Below are positions 19,711 to 27,630 of a DNA stretch of 64,000 bases, piece by piece. The position numbers and the translations under genes are program-made. This DNA comes from Mycolicibacterium sp. P1-18 (lineage in GTDB: Bacteria; Actinomycetota; Actinomycetes; Mycobacteriales; Mycobacteriaceae), in contig NZ_NPKR01000009.1 of assembly GCF_008329535.1 (NCBI RefSeq), positions 306,604 to 370,603 of the forward strand, in the 5' to 3' direction. Below the pieces are notes generated by a model that was not told the DNA's origin, searched no databases, and saw only the letters and a list, made by a program, of their open reading frames with translations. The first letter of the stretch is position 1. Every line of letters starts with the position of its first letter.

Positions 19711-19773
19711 GTCGAGTGTGCTGCCAGATCGCGATCTGTGGATGAAACGCGATCTGTGAGCACACTCGACGGG
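19711..19773. repeat. Palindrome B upstream of the DUF559 gene
   Basis: Two 23-base arms (19711-19733 and 19748-19770) match as inverted repeats at 21 positions around a 14-base loop, the same loop length as palindrome A. The right arm reads CGCGATCTGTGAGCACAC then TCGAC. The arm sequence is the same motif as in palindrome A. It could act as an operator, recombination end or nuclease recognition site. Confidence 0.85.
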
Positions 19774-19817
19774 GAAGTAGCCGCAGAGTCGCTGACACAC
19801 GGCCCCCGGACAGCAGA

Positions 19818-19846
19818 AAGCCCGCTCGCAATACGCGAACGGGCTT
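19818..19846 (-). terminator. Hairpin terminator after the Bax inhibitor-like gene
   Basis: AAGCCCG (19818-19824) and CGGGCTT (19840-19846) pair, with further partial pairing of CTCGC/GCGAA inside. On the minus strand the hairpin ends in CTTT and starts 17 bases after the stop at 19863. It resembles an intrinsic terminator with a short T-run. Confidence 0.7.
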
Positions 19847-19862
19847 CCCGGGGTAGCGGCTG

Positions 19863-20714
19863 CTAGTCGTTCTGGAAGTAACTCAGCAGACGCAGGATTT
19901 CGAGGTACAGCCACACCAGCGTGACGGTCAGGCCGAGCGCGATGCCCCAGCCCGCCTTCGACGGAACGCCGGCGCGGACCATCTGGTCGGCGGCGTCGAA
20001 GTCGATGAGGAAGCTGAACGCGGCCAGCGCGATGCAGAGCAGCGAGAAGCCGATCGCGAGGGGGCCGCCGCTGCGCAGGCCGAAGCCCTCGCCGCCGCCG
20101 ACTCCAAAGAGCGCGAGAACCACGTTGAGCAGCATCAACGCCATCACGCCGAACAGGCCGGCGATGATCATGCGGGTGAGCTTGGGCGTGACGCGGATGG
20201 CGCCGGTCTTGTAGACGACCAGCATGCCGAAGAACACGCCGAGCGTGCCGACGATCGCCTGGGCGATCATGCCGGGGCCACCCGTGGAGACCAGGTTGGC
20301 GAACAGGAACGACGCGGCACCGAGGAACAGTCCCTCGAGCGCGGCGTAGGACAGCACGATCGCCGGGTTGTCCTGCTTGCGGCCGAACGTCGCGATCATC
20401 ACCAGCGCGAAGCCACCGAGGCCGCCGACGAGGGTGAACGGCATCATCAGGCCGACGTTCTGCGAGACCAAGAAGTAGGAGACGACGGCGACCGCGGACA
20501 GCACCGCCAGCGTGATGCCCGTCTTGGTGACGACGTCGTCGATCGTGAGCGGTCGGGAGACCTTGTTGGACTGATCGGTGTACGGCTGAGCCGCGTACGG
20601 ATCGGCCTGTGTGGCTGCCGCGCCGTAACCGGCGGCTCCGCCACCGAATTGGGCATATCCGCCGCTCTGCTGCTTGGGCAGGGAACGGAATACCGGGTTG
20701 CTGCTCTCGCGCAC
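19863..20714 (-). CDS. Bax inhibitor-1/YccA-family membrane protein (Rv1072-like)
   Basis: A 283-residue protein with a polar N-terminal tail of about 65 residues (VRESSNPVFRSLPK, then Gly/Ala/Gln/Tyr-rich) and seven transmembrane helices of the BI-1/YccA/TMBIM type, starting at TGITLAVLSAVAVVSYFLVSQ. Family signatures include YAALEGLFLGAASFLFANL and the C-terminal acidic pair in SFLIDFDAADQMVRAG. Bacterial relatives act as pH-sensitive calcium leak channels or regulate FtsH. GTG 20714 is preceded by a GAGGAA ribosome site (upstream strand reads AGAGGAACCGACG). A terminator follows, and the echA9 gene diverges across 170 bases. Confidence 0.92.
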   Translation of the reverse strand: MRESSNPVFRSLPKQQSGGYAQFGGGAAGYGAAATQADPYAAQPYTDQSNKVSRPLTIDDVVTKTGITLAVLSAVAVVSYFLVSQNVGLMMPFTLVGGLGGFALVMIATFGRKQDNPAIVLSYAALEGLFLGAASFLFANLVSTGGPGMIAQAIVGTLGVFFGMLVVYKTGAIRVTPKLTRMIIAGLFGVMALMLLNVVLALFGVGGGEGFGLRSGGPLAIGFSLLCIALAAFSFLIDFDAADQMVRAGVPSKAGWGIALGLTVTLVWLYLEILRLLSYFQND

Positions 20715-20884
20715 CGTCGGTTCCTCTCGTGTGCTGTGGTCCGTCGGGATGACGAACTGGTCGAACATTGAGTCAACGTGTGGCGACTCGGACCGGTTCC
20801 CGGCCTCGTCGGTCTAACTGTGAACTTCTTGGGAAAGATTACCCGTGTCGCTTCGGCGTGGGGTCACGATCTAGATTGCACAGC

Positions 20885-21946
20885 GTGCCCGACAACGAGG
20901 ATCTCCTAGTAAGTGTCGAGAACGGCGTGGGTATTGCCACCCTGAACAGGCCAAAGGCCATCAACTCCCTCACCCACGGCATGGTCGTTGATCTTGAGAA
21001 CGCTCTCAGGAACTGGGCGGACGACGACGCCGTCCACACCGTGTTGCTCACCGGCGCCGGCGAACGCGGACTGTGCGCCGGCGGCGACGTCGTCGCGATC
21101 TATCACAGCGCCAGGGCCGACGGTTCCGAGGCGCGGTCCTTCTGGCACGACGAGTACGTCCTCAACGCCTACATCGCCCGCTATCCCAAGCGCTACGTCG
21201 CGATCATGGACGGCATCGTGATGGGCGGCGGCGTGGGCGTGGCCGCGCACGGCGGCGTCCGCGTCGTGACCGACACCACCAAGATGGGCATGCCCGAGGT
21301 CGGCATCGGGTTCGTCCCCGACGTCGGCGGCACCTACCTGCTCTCGCGGGCGCCGGGCCGGCTCGGGCTGCACGCCGCGCTCACCGGGGCACCGTTCTCC
21401 GGGGCCGACGCCATCGCGCTGGGCTTCGCGGACCACTTCGTTCCCCACGATCAGCTGGGCGGCTTCACCAGCGCCCTCGTCGCCGACGGCGTCGACGCGG
21501 CACTGGCCGCCTTCGCCGTCGAACCACCCCCGAGCAACCTTCTGGCGCAGCAAGGTTGGATCGACGAGTGCTTCGCCGGCGAGACGGCCGTCGACGTGGT
21601 CGACGCGCTGCGGGCCAACGGGCCGGGGCCCGCCGAGGACGCCGCCAACCAGATCGCCGGCCGCTCCCCCATCGCGGTGGCGGTGGCGTTGGAGTCCGTC
21701 CGGCGGGCGGCGCACCTGGGTTCACTCGAAGACGTCCTGCGCCAGGAGTTCCGGACGGCCTGCGCGGCGCTACGGTCCCACGACCTGGTGGAGGGCATCC
21801 GCGCCCTGCTGGTCGACAAGGACAAGAACCCCAAGTGGTCGCCGGCGAGTCTGGCACTGTGTTCCACGGACGCCGTCGAGGAGTACTTCGCGCCGGCCAA
21901 CCCGGATCTGGTCTTCCCCGGCGAACGAGAAGGAGTCGAACGATGA
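20885..21946 (+). CDS. echA9: Enoyl-CoA hydratase/isomerase family, 3-hydroxyisobutyryl-CoA hydrolase-like
   Basis: A 353-residue crotonase-fold protein, longer than a simple hydratase. The N-terminal LNRPKAINSLTHGM, the oxyanion segment GERGLCAGGDVVAIYHSA and IVMGGGVGVAAHG, and the EVGIGFVPDVGGTYLL segment with its conserved Glu fit the 3-hydroxyisobutyryl-CoA hydrolase subfamily of valine breakdown. A C-terminal extension FASLSVWSP-like is present as KWSPASLALCSTDAVEEYF. The start is GTG 20885 (VPDNEDLLVSV). Its TGA overlaps the ATG of echA8 (ATGA), so the two are translationally coupled, as are Rv1071c and Rv1070c. Confidence 0.92.
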   Translation: MPDNEDLLVSVENGVGIATLNRPKAINSLTHGMVVDLENALRNWADDDAVHTVLLTGAGERGLCAGGDVVAIYHSARADGSEARSFWHDEYVLNAYIARYPKRYVAIMDGIVMGGGVGVAAHGGVRVVTDTTKMGMPEVGIGFVPDVGGTYLLSRAPGRLGLHAALTGAPFSGADAIALGFADHFVPHDQLGGFTSALVADGVDAALAAFAVEPPPSNLLAQQGWIDECFAGETAVDVVDALRANGPGPAEDAANQIAGRSPIAVAVALESVRRAAHLGSLEDVLRQEFRTACAALRSHDLVEGIRALLVDKDKNPKWSPASLALCSTDAVEEYFAPANPDLVFPGEREGVER

Positions 21947-22716
21947 GTTACGAGACCATCCTGGTCACCCGCGAGGGTCGCGTCGGCACGATCACCCTGA
22001 ACCGGCCGAAGGCGCTCAACGCCCTCAACAGCCAGGTGATGGTCGAATTGACCACCGCTGCAGCGGAATTCGACGCCGATTCCGGCATCGGCGCGATCGT
22101 CGTCACGGGCAACGAGAAGGCCTTCGCCGCGGGCGCCGACATCAAGGAGATGGCCGACCTCTCGTTCGCCGACGTGTTCGCCGGCGACTTCTTCGCGACG
22201 TGGTCGAAGTTTGCCGCCACGCGGACGCCCACCATCGCCGCCGTCGCCGGGTACGCCCTGGGCGGCGGCTGCGAGCTGGCGATGATGTGCGACCTCCTGA
22301 TCGCCGCCGACACCGCCAAGTTCGGCCAGCCGGAGATCAAGCTCGGCGTGCTGCCGGGAATGGGCGGTTCGCAGCGGCTCACCCGCGCCATCGGCAAGGC
22401 CAAGGCGATGGACCTCATCCTCACCGGACGCACCATCGACGCCGCCGAGGCCGAACGCAGTGGCCTGGTGTCGCGCGTCGTACCCGCCGACACGCTGCTG
22501 GAGGAGGCGAACGCCACCGCCACCACCATCGCCGGAATGTCGCTGTCGGCGGCCCGGATGGCCAAGGAAGCCGTCAACCGTGCCTTCGAATCCTCGCTGA
22601 CCGAAGGGCTTCTCTACGAGCGGCGACTCTTTCACTCCGCGTTCGCCACCGACGACCAGACCGAGGGCATGGCAGCCTTCACCGAGAAGCGCCCACCGAA
22701 CTTCACCCACCGTTAG
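21943..22716 (+). CDS. echA8: Enoyl-CoA hydratase
   Basis: A 257-residue crotonase hydrating trans-2-enoyl-CoA to 3-hydroxyacyl-CoA in beta-oxidation. LNRPKALNALNSQVM, KAFAAGADIKEMADL (oxyanion hole) and YALGGGCELAMMCDLLIAAD with the first catalytic Glu, plus GQPEIKLGVLPGMGGSQRL with the second Glu, define a canonical mitochondrial-type hydratase. The C-terminal ends in EGMAAFTEKRPPNFTHR, typical of mycobacterial EchA8. ATG 21943 lies within ATGA overlapping the echA9 stop, with GAAGGAGTCGAACG supplying the ribosome site. The Abhydrolase_9 gene follows after 6 bases. Confidence 0.96.
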   Translation: MSYETILVTREGRVGTITLNRPKALNALNSQVMVELTTAAAEFDADSGIGAIVVTGNEKAFAAGADIKEMADLSFADVFAGDFFATWSKFAATRTPTIAAVAGYALGGGCELAMMCDLLIAADTAKFGQPEIKLGVLPGMGGSQRLTRAIGKAKAMDLILTGRTIDAAEAERSGLVSRVVPADTLLEEANATATTIAGMSLSAARMAKEAVNRAFESSLTEGLLYERRLFHSAFATDDQTEGMAAFTEKRPPNFTHR

Positions 22717-22722
22717 GGTGCG

Positions 22723-24420
22723 GTGGTGACCGAGACGGACACCACCACCGACGAGCGGCCTCCCGTCGCCTCCGAGCCCACGCCGAGGCCGGACTGGTGG
22801 GTGCGGCACTACACGTTCTTCGGCACCGCGTTCGGCCTGGTGTTCATCTGGCTCTCGTTGACGCCGTCGCTGCTTCCCCGCGGGCCGCTGTTTCAGGGCC
22901 TGGTGAGCGGCTCGGCGGGCGGCATCGGTTACGGGATCGGCGTGTTCGGCGTGTGGCTGGTCCGCTACCTGCGGTCGGTGAACACCAGCCCGGCGGCCCC
23001 ACGGCAAGCCTGGATCGCCCTCGTCGTCGTGGGGCTGATCGGCCAGACGCTCGCCGTCATCGGGTTCCACGTCTGGCAGGACGACGTCCGGGACTACATG
23101 GGCGTGCCGCGGCTGGGCTTCTGGGACCACCCGCTGACCGCGGTCCTGTCGATCGTCTTCCTGTTCGTCTTCGTCGAGCTCGGCCAGCTGGTCGGCAAGC
23201 TGGTGCGGTTCCTGGTCCGGCAGCTCGATCGCATTGCGCCACCCCGGGTTTCGGCCGTCGTGGTGGTCACGCTGCTGCTCGTGCTCACCGTGGCGCTCCT
23301 CAACGGCATCGTGGTGCGCTTCGCCATGACCACGCTCAACAACACCTTCGAGTCGGCCAACGACGAGGAGGATCCCGACTTCGCCGCACCGACCACGCCC
23401 CTGCGATCCGGTGGACCCGAGTCGCTCGTCAGCTGGTCCTCCCTCGGTCATCAGGGTCGCATGTTCATGGCGGGTGGCCCGTCGGTGGACGACCTCTCGA
23501 AGTTCAACGGCGCCAGGGCGATCGAGCCGATCCGCGTCTACGCCGGGCTGAACTCCGCCAAGGGCTTCAAGGCGACCGCCGAACTCGCCGCGCGCGAGCT
23601 GTTGCGCACCGGGGGCTTGAACCGCGCGGTGGTCGCGGTGGCCAACACGACGGGTACCGGCTGGATCAACGAGGCCGAGGCGGCGTCGCTGGAGTACATG
23701 TACAACGGCAACACCGCAATCGTGTCGATGCAGTATTCGTTTCTGCCGAGCTGGTTGTCGTTCCTGGTCGACAAGGAGAACGCCCGCCAGTCGAGTCAGG
23801 CGCTCTTCGAGGCCGTCGACGCCCTGGTGCGCACGATGCCGGAGGCCAGCCGCCCCAAGCTGGTGGTGTTCGGCGAGAGCCTGGGCTCCTTCGGCGGTGA
23901 GGCACCGTTCCTGTCGCTGAACAACCTCATCGCCCGCACCGACGGCGCGCTGTTCTCCGGCCCCACGTTCAACAACACCATCTGGACCACGCTGACCGAG
24001 GAACGCGACGAGGGCTCTCCGCAGTGGTTGCCCATCGTCGACGGGGGCGAGAACGTGAGGTTCGCCGCGGACGCGGCCAATCTGCAACGGCCGCAAGCTC
24101 CCTGGGGCGAGCCGCGCGTGGTGTACCTGCAGCACGCCTCCGATCCCATCGCGTGGTGGAACCCCGATCTGCTGTTCTCCAAACCGGACTGGTTGCGCGA
24201 ACCCCGGGGCGACGACGTGTCGCCCGAGATGGAGTGGATCCCCGTCGTGACGTTCCTGCAGGTCTCCGCCGACATGGCGGTGGCCGTAGACGTGCCCGAC
24301 GGCCACGGCCACGTCTACGTGCGGGACGTGGCGAACGCGTGGGCGGCGATCACGAGGCCGCCCAACTGGACGCCGGAGAAGACCGAACGGCTACGGCCGC
24401 TGCTGCGCTCCGACGAATGA
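22723..24420 (+). CDS. Membrane alpha/beta-hydrolase (Abhydrolase_9; Rv1069c-like)
   Basis: The 565-residue protein starts with four or five transmembrane helices (for example GTAFGLVFIWLSLTPSLLPRG and VVVVTLLLVLTVALLNGIVV, residues 25-205). A hydrolase domain follows with the nucleophile elbow FGESLGSFGGEA around residue 390. The N-terminal segment SLTPSLLPRGPLFQGLVSG is characteristic of the membrane part of this family. An envelope lipid esterase role is plausible. Translation starts at GTG 22723, 6 bases after echA8, suggesting an echA9-echA8-hydrolase operon. Its 3' end overlaps the convergent rhodanese gene by 30 bases. Confidence 0.9.
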   Translation: MVTETDTTTDERPPVASEPTPRPDWWVRHYTFFGTAFGLVFIWLSLTPSLLPRGPLFQGLVSGSAGGIGYGIGVFGVWLVRYLRSVNTSPAAPRQAWIALVVVGLIGQTLAVIGFHVWQDDVRDYMGVPRLGFWDHPLTAVLSIVFLFVFVELGQLVGKLVRFLVRQLDRIAPPRVSAVVVVTLLLVLTVALLNGIVVRFAMTTLNNTFESANDEEDPDFAAPTTPLRSGGPESLVSWSSLGHQGRMFMAGGPSVDDLSKFNGARAIEPIRVYAGLNSAKGFKATAELAARELLRTGGLNRAVVAVANTTGTGWINEAEAASLEYMYNGNTAIVSMQYSFLPSWLSFLVDKENARQSSQALFEAVDALVRTMPEASRPKLVVFGESLGSFGGEAPFLSLNNLIARTDGALFSGPTFNNTIWTTLTEERDEGSPQWLPIVDGGENVRFAADAANLQRPQAPWGEPRVVYLQHASDPIAWWNPDLLFSKPDWLREPRGDDVSPEMEWIPVVTFLQVSADMAVAVDVPDGHGHVYVRDVANAWAAITRPPNWTPEKTERLRPLLRSDE

Positions 24421-24804
24421 CGCGCTGAGCGCGTCGAGCACTCCGGCCGCCTTGAGGGCGTGATAGCCGCCGACGACGTCGGTGGACCGGTGCAGACCGA
24501 GGTCGACGAGCGCGGCGGCGGCGAGGCTCGACGTGTAGCCCTCGGAGCACAGCACGACCCACTCGACGTCGTCGCCGACGGCCTCGGGCAGCCGGGCGTC
24601 ACTGGTGGGGTCACAACGCCACTCGAGCACGTTGCGCTCGATGAGTCGGGCCGCGGGGACGTCGCCCTCGGCGGCGCGCTGGGCGGCGGGCCGGATGTCG
24701 ACGAGCAACGCGCCACGCTCCAGGGCGGCCGGCACGTCGGCTGCCTCCATCCGGGTCAGCTTGTGGCGCGCGGACTCCAGCACGGCGTCGATTCGGCTCG
24801 GCAT
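24391..24804 (-). CDS. Rhodanese-like sulfurtransferase (Rv1066-like)
   Basis: A single-domain rhodanese of 137 residues. GALLVDIRPAAQRAAEG is the first signature and Cys86 in VVLCSEGYTSSLAAAALVDLG is the persulfide-bearing active-site cysteine; GGYHALKAAG ends the domain. Its ATG at 24804 overlaps the stop of the cysteine dioxygenase gene (TGATG), so the two are translationally coupled. Together they probably handle cysteine-derived sulfur: the dioxygenase makes cysteine sulfinate and a rhodanese can process sulfane sulfur. M. tuberculosis has the same pair (Rv1065, Rv1066) in this context. Confidence 0.9.
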   Translation of the reverse strand: MPSRIDAVLESARHKLTRMEAADVPAALERGALLVDIRPAAQRAAEGDVPAARLIERNVLEWRCDPTSDARLPEAVGDDVEWVVLCSEGYTSSLAAAALVDLGLHRSTDVVGGYHALKAAGVLDALSASFVGAQQRP

Positions 24805-25331
24805 CAGTCTCCCTCGGGCTTGTCCGTCAGCTCGGTGCGCTCCCGCCGCAGGGTGTTGCGGTCGGTGACCTCGTAGTAGGACATCGCGGTCAGCGGCGGC
24901 GAGTAGGCGTGCACGCTCAGGGTAGGCGTCGAGAGCCGCACGGGTTGGGACGGCGCCCAGACAACGTCGTGGACCCACCCGAGCGGAAAGCCCGCCTGGT
25001 CGCCGGCGTCGAGCCGGCGCTGACGCAACGCGTCACCGTCCCAACGTGTTTCGACGAGCGCGCCGGACACCACCGTGACGGCACCCAGGGAGCCGCCGTG
25101 GTCGTGGAGCTCGGTGGACCGCTCGGGCACCCAGCTGATCAGCCAGACGTCGAGCTCGTCGTCGCCGTGCAACCGGGTGAACCAGCGTTCGTCGGTGGGC
25201 GGGCCGCCCACGGGCATCACGTGGTCGTAGCGTCCCGACAGCACGTGGTCGGCGGCGACGTCGGTCGCCTGAAGCAGATCGGGGATGCGAAGGCGGGTGG
25301 GCGCGACGACGGACTGAAAGGCAAGAGACAT
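24804..25331 (-). CDS. Cysteine dioxygenase family protein (Rv1065-like)
   Basis: A 175-residue cupin oxidising cysteine (or a close thiol) to a sulfinic acid with a mononuclear iron centre. His76 and His78 in ELHDHGGSLGAVTVVSG and His121 in PLGWVHDVVW are the three iron ligands. Tyr143 in VHAYSPPL is the conserved second-sphere tyrosine, and as in most bacterial members a Gly stands where mammalian enzymes carry the cross-linking Cys. It starts at ATG 25331, and the rhodanese start overlaps its stop. The divergent lpqV gene shares a 121-base upstream gap. Confidence 0.92.
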   Translation of the reverse strand: MSLAFQSVVAPTRLRIPDLLQATDVAADHVLSGRYDHVMPVGGPPTDERWFTRLHGDDELDVWLISWVPERSTELHDHGGSLGAVTVVSGALVETRWDGDALRQRRLDAGDQAGFPLGWVHDVVWAPSQPVRLSTPTLSVHAYSPPLTAMSYYEVTDRNTLRRERTELTDKPEGD

Positions 25332-25452
25332 GTGAAGGCTCCAGGGTGGACCAGGATCAAGGGACGGTTAGGGGGTCAGGCGTCACGCCCGACAACACTC
25401 CCGACAGCTCGTCCGTTCCAACACGCTGGCGAGTCTTGCATAGATTGGCAGC

Positions 25453-25890
25453 ATGCGCAGCTACCCGATCTTCGCCGTGGCAGTCGTCGCGGCCCTCCTC
25501 GCCGGCTGCTCGTCGGGCTCCGGCGGCGGCGACGCGACACCGTCGTCGTCGGCGGCAGGCAGTACGACGACGACCACCACGACCTTGCAGACCCACACCG
25601 CCGAACCGGGTGCCACGGGGGTGTCTCCCAATGGCGTGACGACGGCCGTCGGCGCACCGGCGCAGTCGACCGAGGACGAGTACTTCCAGGCCTGTCACGC
25701 TGCGAAGGTGTGGATGCAGCAGCGCGGCGGCGATCAGAAGTCACAGTTCGAGCCGTATCTGGAAAGCCTGCAGAAGTCGGACGCGGCCGGGCCCGGCACG
25801 TTCGACACGCCGTGGTCCCGGCTGCCTGCGGCCCGGCAGGCGGCTGTCATCGTGGCGGCCGACGCGGCGGCCGACGACCTGTGCGGCTGA
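25453..25890 (+). CDS. lpqV: Lipoprotein LpqV
   Basis: A 145-residue secreted lipoprotein. The signal peptide MRSYPIFAVAVVAALLAGCSS carries a lipobox LLAGC with Cys19. A Ser/Thr/Gly-rich linker follows, then a compact domain: GVSPNGVTTAVGAPAQSTEDEYFQACHAAKVWM and the C-terminal LPAARQAAVIVAADAAADDLCG. The last two pieces match M. tuberculosis LpqV (Rv1064c). Two cysteines (QACHAA and the penultimate DLCG) probably form a disulfide outside the membrane. Function is unknown. ATG 25453 lies just 9 bases after a TAGATT -10-like element, so the mRNA may be leaderless or nearly so. Confidence 0.93.
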   Translation: MRSYPIFAVAVVAALLAGCSSGSGGGDATPSSSAAGSTTTTTTTLQTHTAEPGATGVSPNGVTTAVGAPAQSTEDEYFQACHAAKVWMQQRGGDQKSQFEPYLESLQKSDAAGPGTFDTPWSRLPAARQAAVIVAADAAADDLCG

Positions 25891-25960
25891 ACCCCGGACG
25901 CCTTTTAATCACGCGGGTCCGAATGCCAAGGCACGCAAACATTTAGGTCGTCTACGCGTT

Positions 25961-25990
25961 TGTGGCGCAGCTCACAAAGTTCGGTACTAT
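25961..25990 (+). promoter_or_regulatory. Promoter with overlapping CRP-like palindrome
   Basis: TGTGGCGCAGCTCACA (25961-25976) fits the GTG-N8-CAC mycobacterial CRP pattern and sits within a longer perfect TTTGTG/CACAAA inverted repeat (25959-25978). A -10 hexamer TACTAT is at 25985-25990. The palindrome covers the -35 position, so binding could repress or replace -35 recognition of the 26017 gene. Confidence 0.5.
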
Positions 25991-26016
25991 GTGTCCCTCA
26001 TCACCTTGGAGGGCTC

Positions 26017-26241
26017 ATGATCGGACCGGACAACGGCAAGCTGGCTCCCACACAGACCGCTCTGCCCCGCGCCGCCGGCGGCTCGGTCAACGGCATGCGA
26101 ATCCTCATGGGCCTGTTGTTGTTGGCCATCGCCGTCGGCGCCGTCACCGGCGTCCTCGTGGCGCTCTCCAGCGGACAACCGACCATCGCGCTGATCATCG
26201 GCTTGGTCGCGGCCGCCTTCTTCACCAGAGTGGGCTGCTAA
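26017..26241 (+). CDS. Small membrane protein of unknown function
   Basis: This 74-residue protein has a polar N-terminus (MIGPDNGKLAPTQTALPRAAGG) and two hydrophobic helices (MRILMGLLLLAIAVGAVTGVLVAL and PTIALIIGLVAAAFFTRVGC). ATG 26017 is preceded by a strong TTGGAGGG ribosome site. I do not recognise a family. It has its own promoter with a -10 TACTAT and a CRP-like palindrome upstream, suggesting control by carbon status or cAMP. It ends 6 bases before the convergent VOC gene. Confidence 0.75.
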   Translation: MIGPDNGKLAPTQTALPRAAGGSVNGMRILMGLLLLAIAVGAVTGVLVALSSGQPTIALIIGLVAAAFFTRVGC

Positions 26242-26247
26242 CCGCTC

Positions 26248-26601
26248 TCACCACACCAGGCAGAACGTGTGCCCGGCCGGGTCCCGGTAGACGCGGAAGT
26301 CGCCGCCGTCGGCTCCGTCGCCCACGCGTGACGCCCCCAACGCCAGCACCTTGGGCTCTGCCTCGTCGACGTCGTCGACCTCGATGTCGAGGTGGAACTG
26401 TTGTGAGCCACGGGGATCCGGAAACTCGGGCGGCTCGTGTTCCGGCGCCAACTGGAACGCCAGCCGCCGCCCGGTCGGATCGTTGAGCACCACGAACGTG
26501 TCGTCTCCGGCGTCGACGTCGCCGCCCAAAACCGCCGCGTAGAAGGACGCCAGCCCGCTCGGATCACGGGTGTCGAGAACCACGGAACGCAATTTCCCCA
26601 T
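26248..26601 (-). CDS. VOC/glyoxalase-family protein
   Basis: A 117-residue protein with two betaalphabetabetabeta modules of the vicinal-oxygen-chelate fold: LRSVVLDTRDPSGLASFYAAVLGG in the first and QFHLDIEVDDVDEAEPKVLALGAS with DFRVYRDPAGHTFCLVW in the second. Potential metal ligands include His70 and the terminal Glu/His region, but the set is incomplete. It may therefore be a non-enzymatic ligand binder or a resistance-type VOC protein. ATG 26601 faces the patatin gene across 54 bases. The gene is absent from the remembered M. tuberculosis order. Confidence 0.85.
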   Translation of the reverse strand: MGKLRSVVLDTRDPSGLASFYAAVLGGDVDAGDDTFVVLNDPTGRRLAFQLAPEHEPPEFPDPRGSQQFHLDIEVDDVDEAEPKVLALGASRVGDGADGGDFRVYRDPAGHTFCLVW

Positions 26602-26655
26602 CACGATCCAGGGGTTGCCGTTTTCGCGGCGTGTCAACCCGACGACAATGGGTCG

Positions 26656-27630
26656 ATGCGAGTGGCGCTCTGTCTGGGCAGCGGCGGTGCCCGAGGGTAT
26701 GCGCACATCGGGGTGATCAACGAACTGCGCGACCGCGGCCACGACGTCGTCGGCATCTCCGGGTCGTCGATGGGGGCGCTGGTCGGCGGGCTGGCCGCCG
26801 CCGGCAAGCTCGACGACTACACCGCGTGGGCGACGTCGCTGACCCAACGCGCCGTACTGCGCCTGCTGGATCCGTCGTTGACCTCGGCGGGCGTGTTGCG
26901 CGCCGACAAGATCCTCGACGCCGTCCGCGAGATCCTCGGCGACGAGGTCGTCGAGGACCTGCCCATCCCCTTCACCGCGGTGGCGACGGACCTGATCGCC
27001 GGGAAGTCCGTGTGGCTGCAGCGCGGTCCGGTCGACGCGGCCATCCGGGCGTCGATTGCGATTCCGGGGGTCATCAAGCCGCACGTGCTCGACGGCCGGC
27101 TCCTGGCCGACGGCGGCATCCTCGACCCATTGCCGATGGCCCCGCTGGCGGCGGTCAACGCCGACCTCATCATCGCGGTGAGCCTGGGCGGCGACGATCC
27201 CACCAGGGCCACCGTCGAACCCAGCCCGGGGCCGGCCCCGGCCACCGAACGCCTCAGCCGGATGTGGCGCAACACCACGGCGCTGCTCGACACGACCACC
27301 GCGCGCACCCTGCTCGACACCCCCGCCGCCAAGACCGTGCTGAGCCGGTTCGCCAACGACGGGGTGGAGGTCGACGACCACGACGACCACACCGAAACCG
27401 TGGTGCCCCGGCTCGGCGGCTTCGAGGTGCTCAACCGCGCCATCGACATCGCGCAGGCCGCACTGATGCGGCACACCCTCGCGGCCTATCCCCCAGACCT
27501 GCTGATCGAGGTGCCCCGCACGGTCGCGCGAAGCCTCGAGTTCCACCGTGCCGAGGAGGTCATCGAGGTCGGCCAGGAATTGGCTGCCGCCGCACTCGAC
27601 ACGTTGACGCCGCCGAGCTCACACGCCTAG
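26656..27630 (+). CDS. Patatin-like phospholipase (Rv1063c-like)
   Basis: A 324-residue serine hydrolase with the patatin Ser-Asp dyad: GSGGARGYAHIGV is the oxyanion loop, Ser38 in GISGSSMGALVGG is the nucleophile and Asp152 in LLADGGILDPLP is the general base. A C-terminal helical part follows (RALDIAQAALMRHTL-like). No signal peptide is visible, so it should act on acyl lipids in the cytosol or at the inner membrane face. ATG 26656 starts directly at the family motif. Its end overlaps a second, convergent patatin gene by 12 bases, the Rv1063c/Rv1062 arrangement. Confidence 0.92.
   Translation: MRVALCLGSGGARGYAHIGVINELRDRGHDVVGISGSSMGALVGGLAAAGKLDDYTAWATSLTQRAVLRLLDPSLTSAGVLRADKILDAVREILGDEVVEDLPIPFTAVATDLIAGKSVWLQRGPVDAAIRASIAIPGVIKPHVLDGRLLADGGILDPLPMAPLAAVNADLIIAVSLGGDDPTRATVEPSPGPAPATERLSRMWRNTTALLDTTTARTLLDTPAAKTVLSRFANDGVEVDDHDDHTETVVPRLGGFEVLNRAIDIAQAALMRHTLAAYPPDLLIEVPRTVARSLEFHRAEEVIEVGQELAAAALDTLTPPSSHA

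Larger units (their letters stand above)
18771..19773. mobile_element. Candidate 1.0-kb unit: DUF559 gene bounded by 26-bp terminal inverted repeats
   Basis: Bases 18771-18796 and the reverse complement of 19748-19773 match at 24 of 26 positions, with the DUF559 gene as the only content between them. Each terminal repeat is also the outer arm of a local palindrome with a 14-base loop. No target-site duplication is evident. The location and orientation of the gene correspond to Rv1073 in the remembered M. tuberculosis order, so the unit may be old and fixed rather than recently acquired. Mobility is inference from structure only. Confidence 0.35.

Noticed and set aside
21451..24312. A 950-codon minus-strand open frame across echA9, echA8 and the hydrolase gene
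   Set aside because: Low-complexity Gly/Arg/His composition, no motif, and three well-defined genes with ribosome sites on the other strand.
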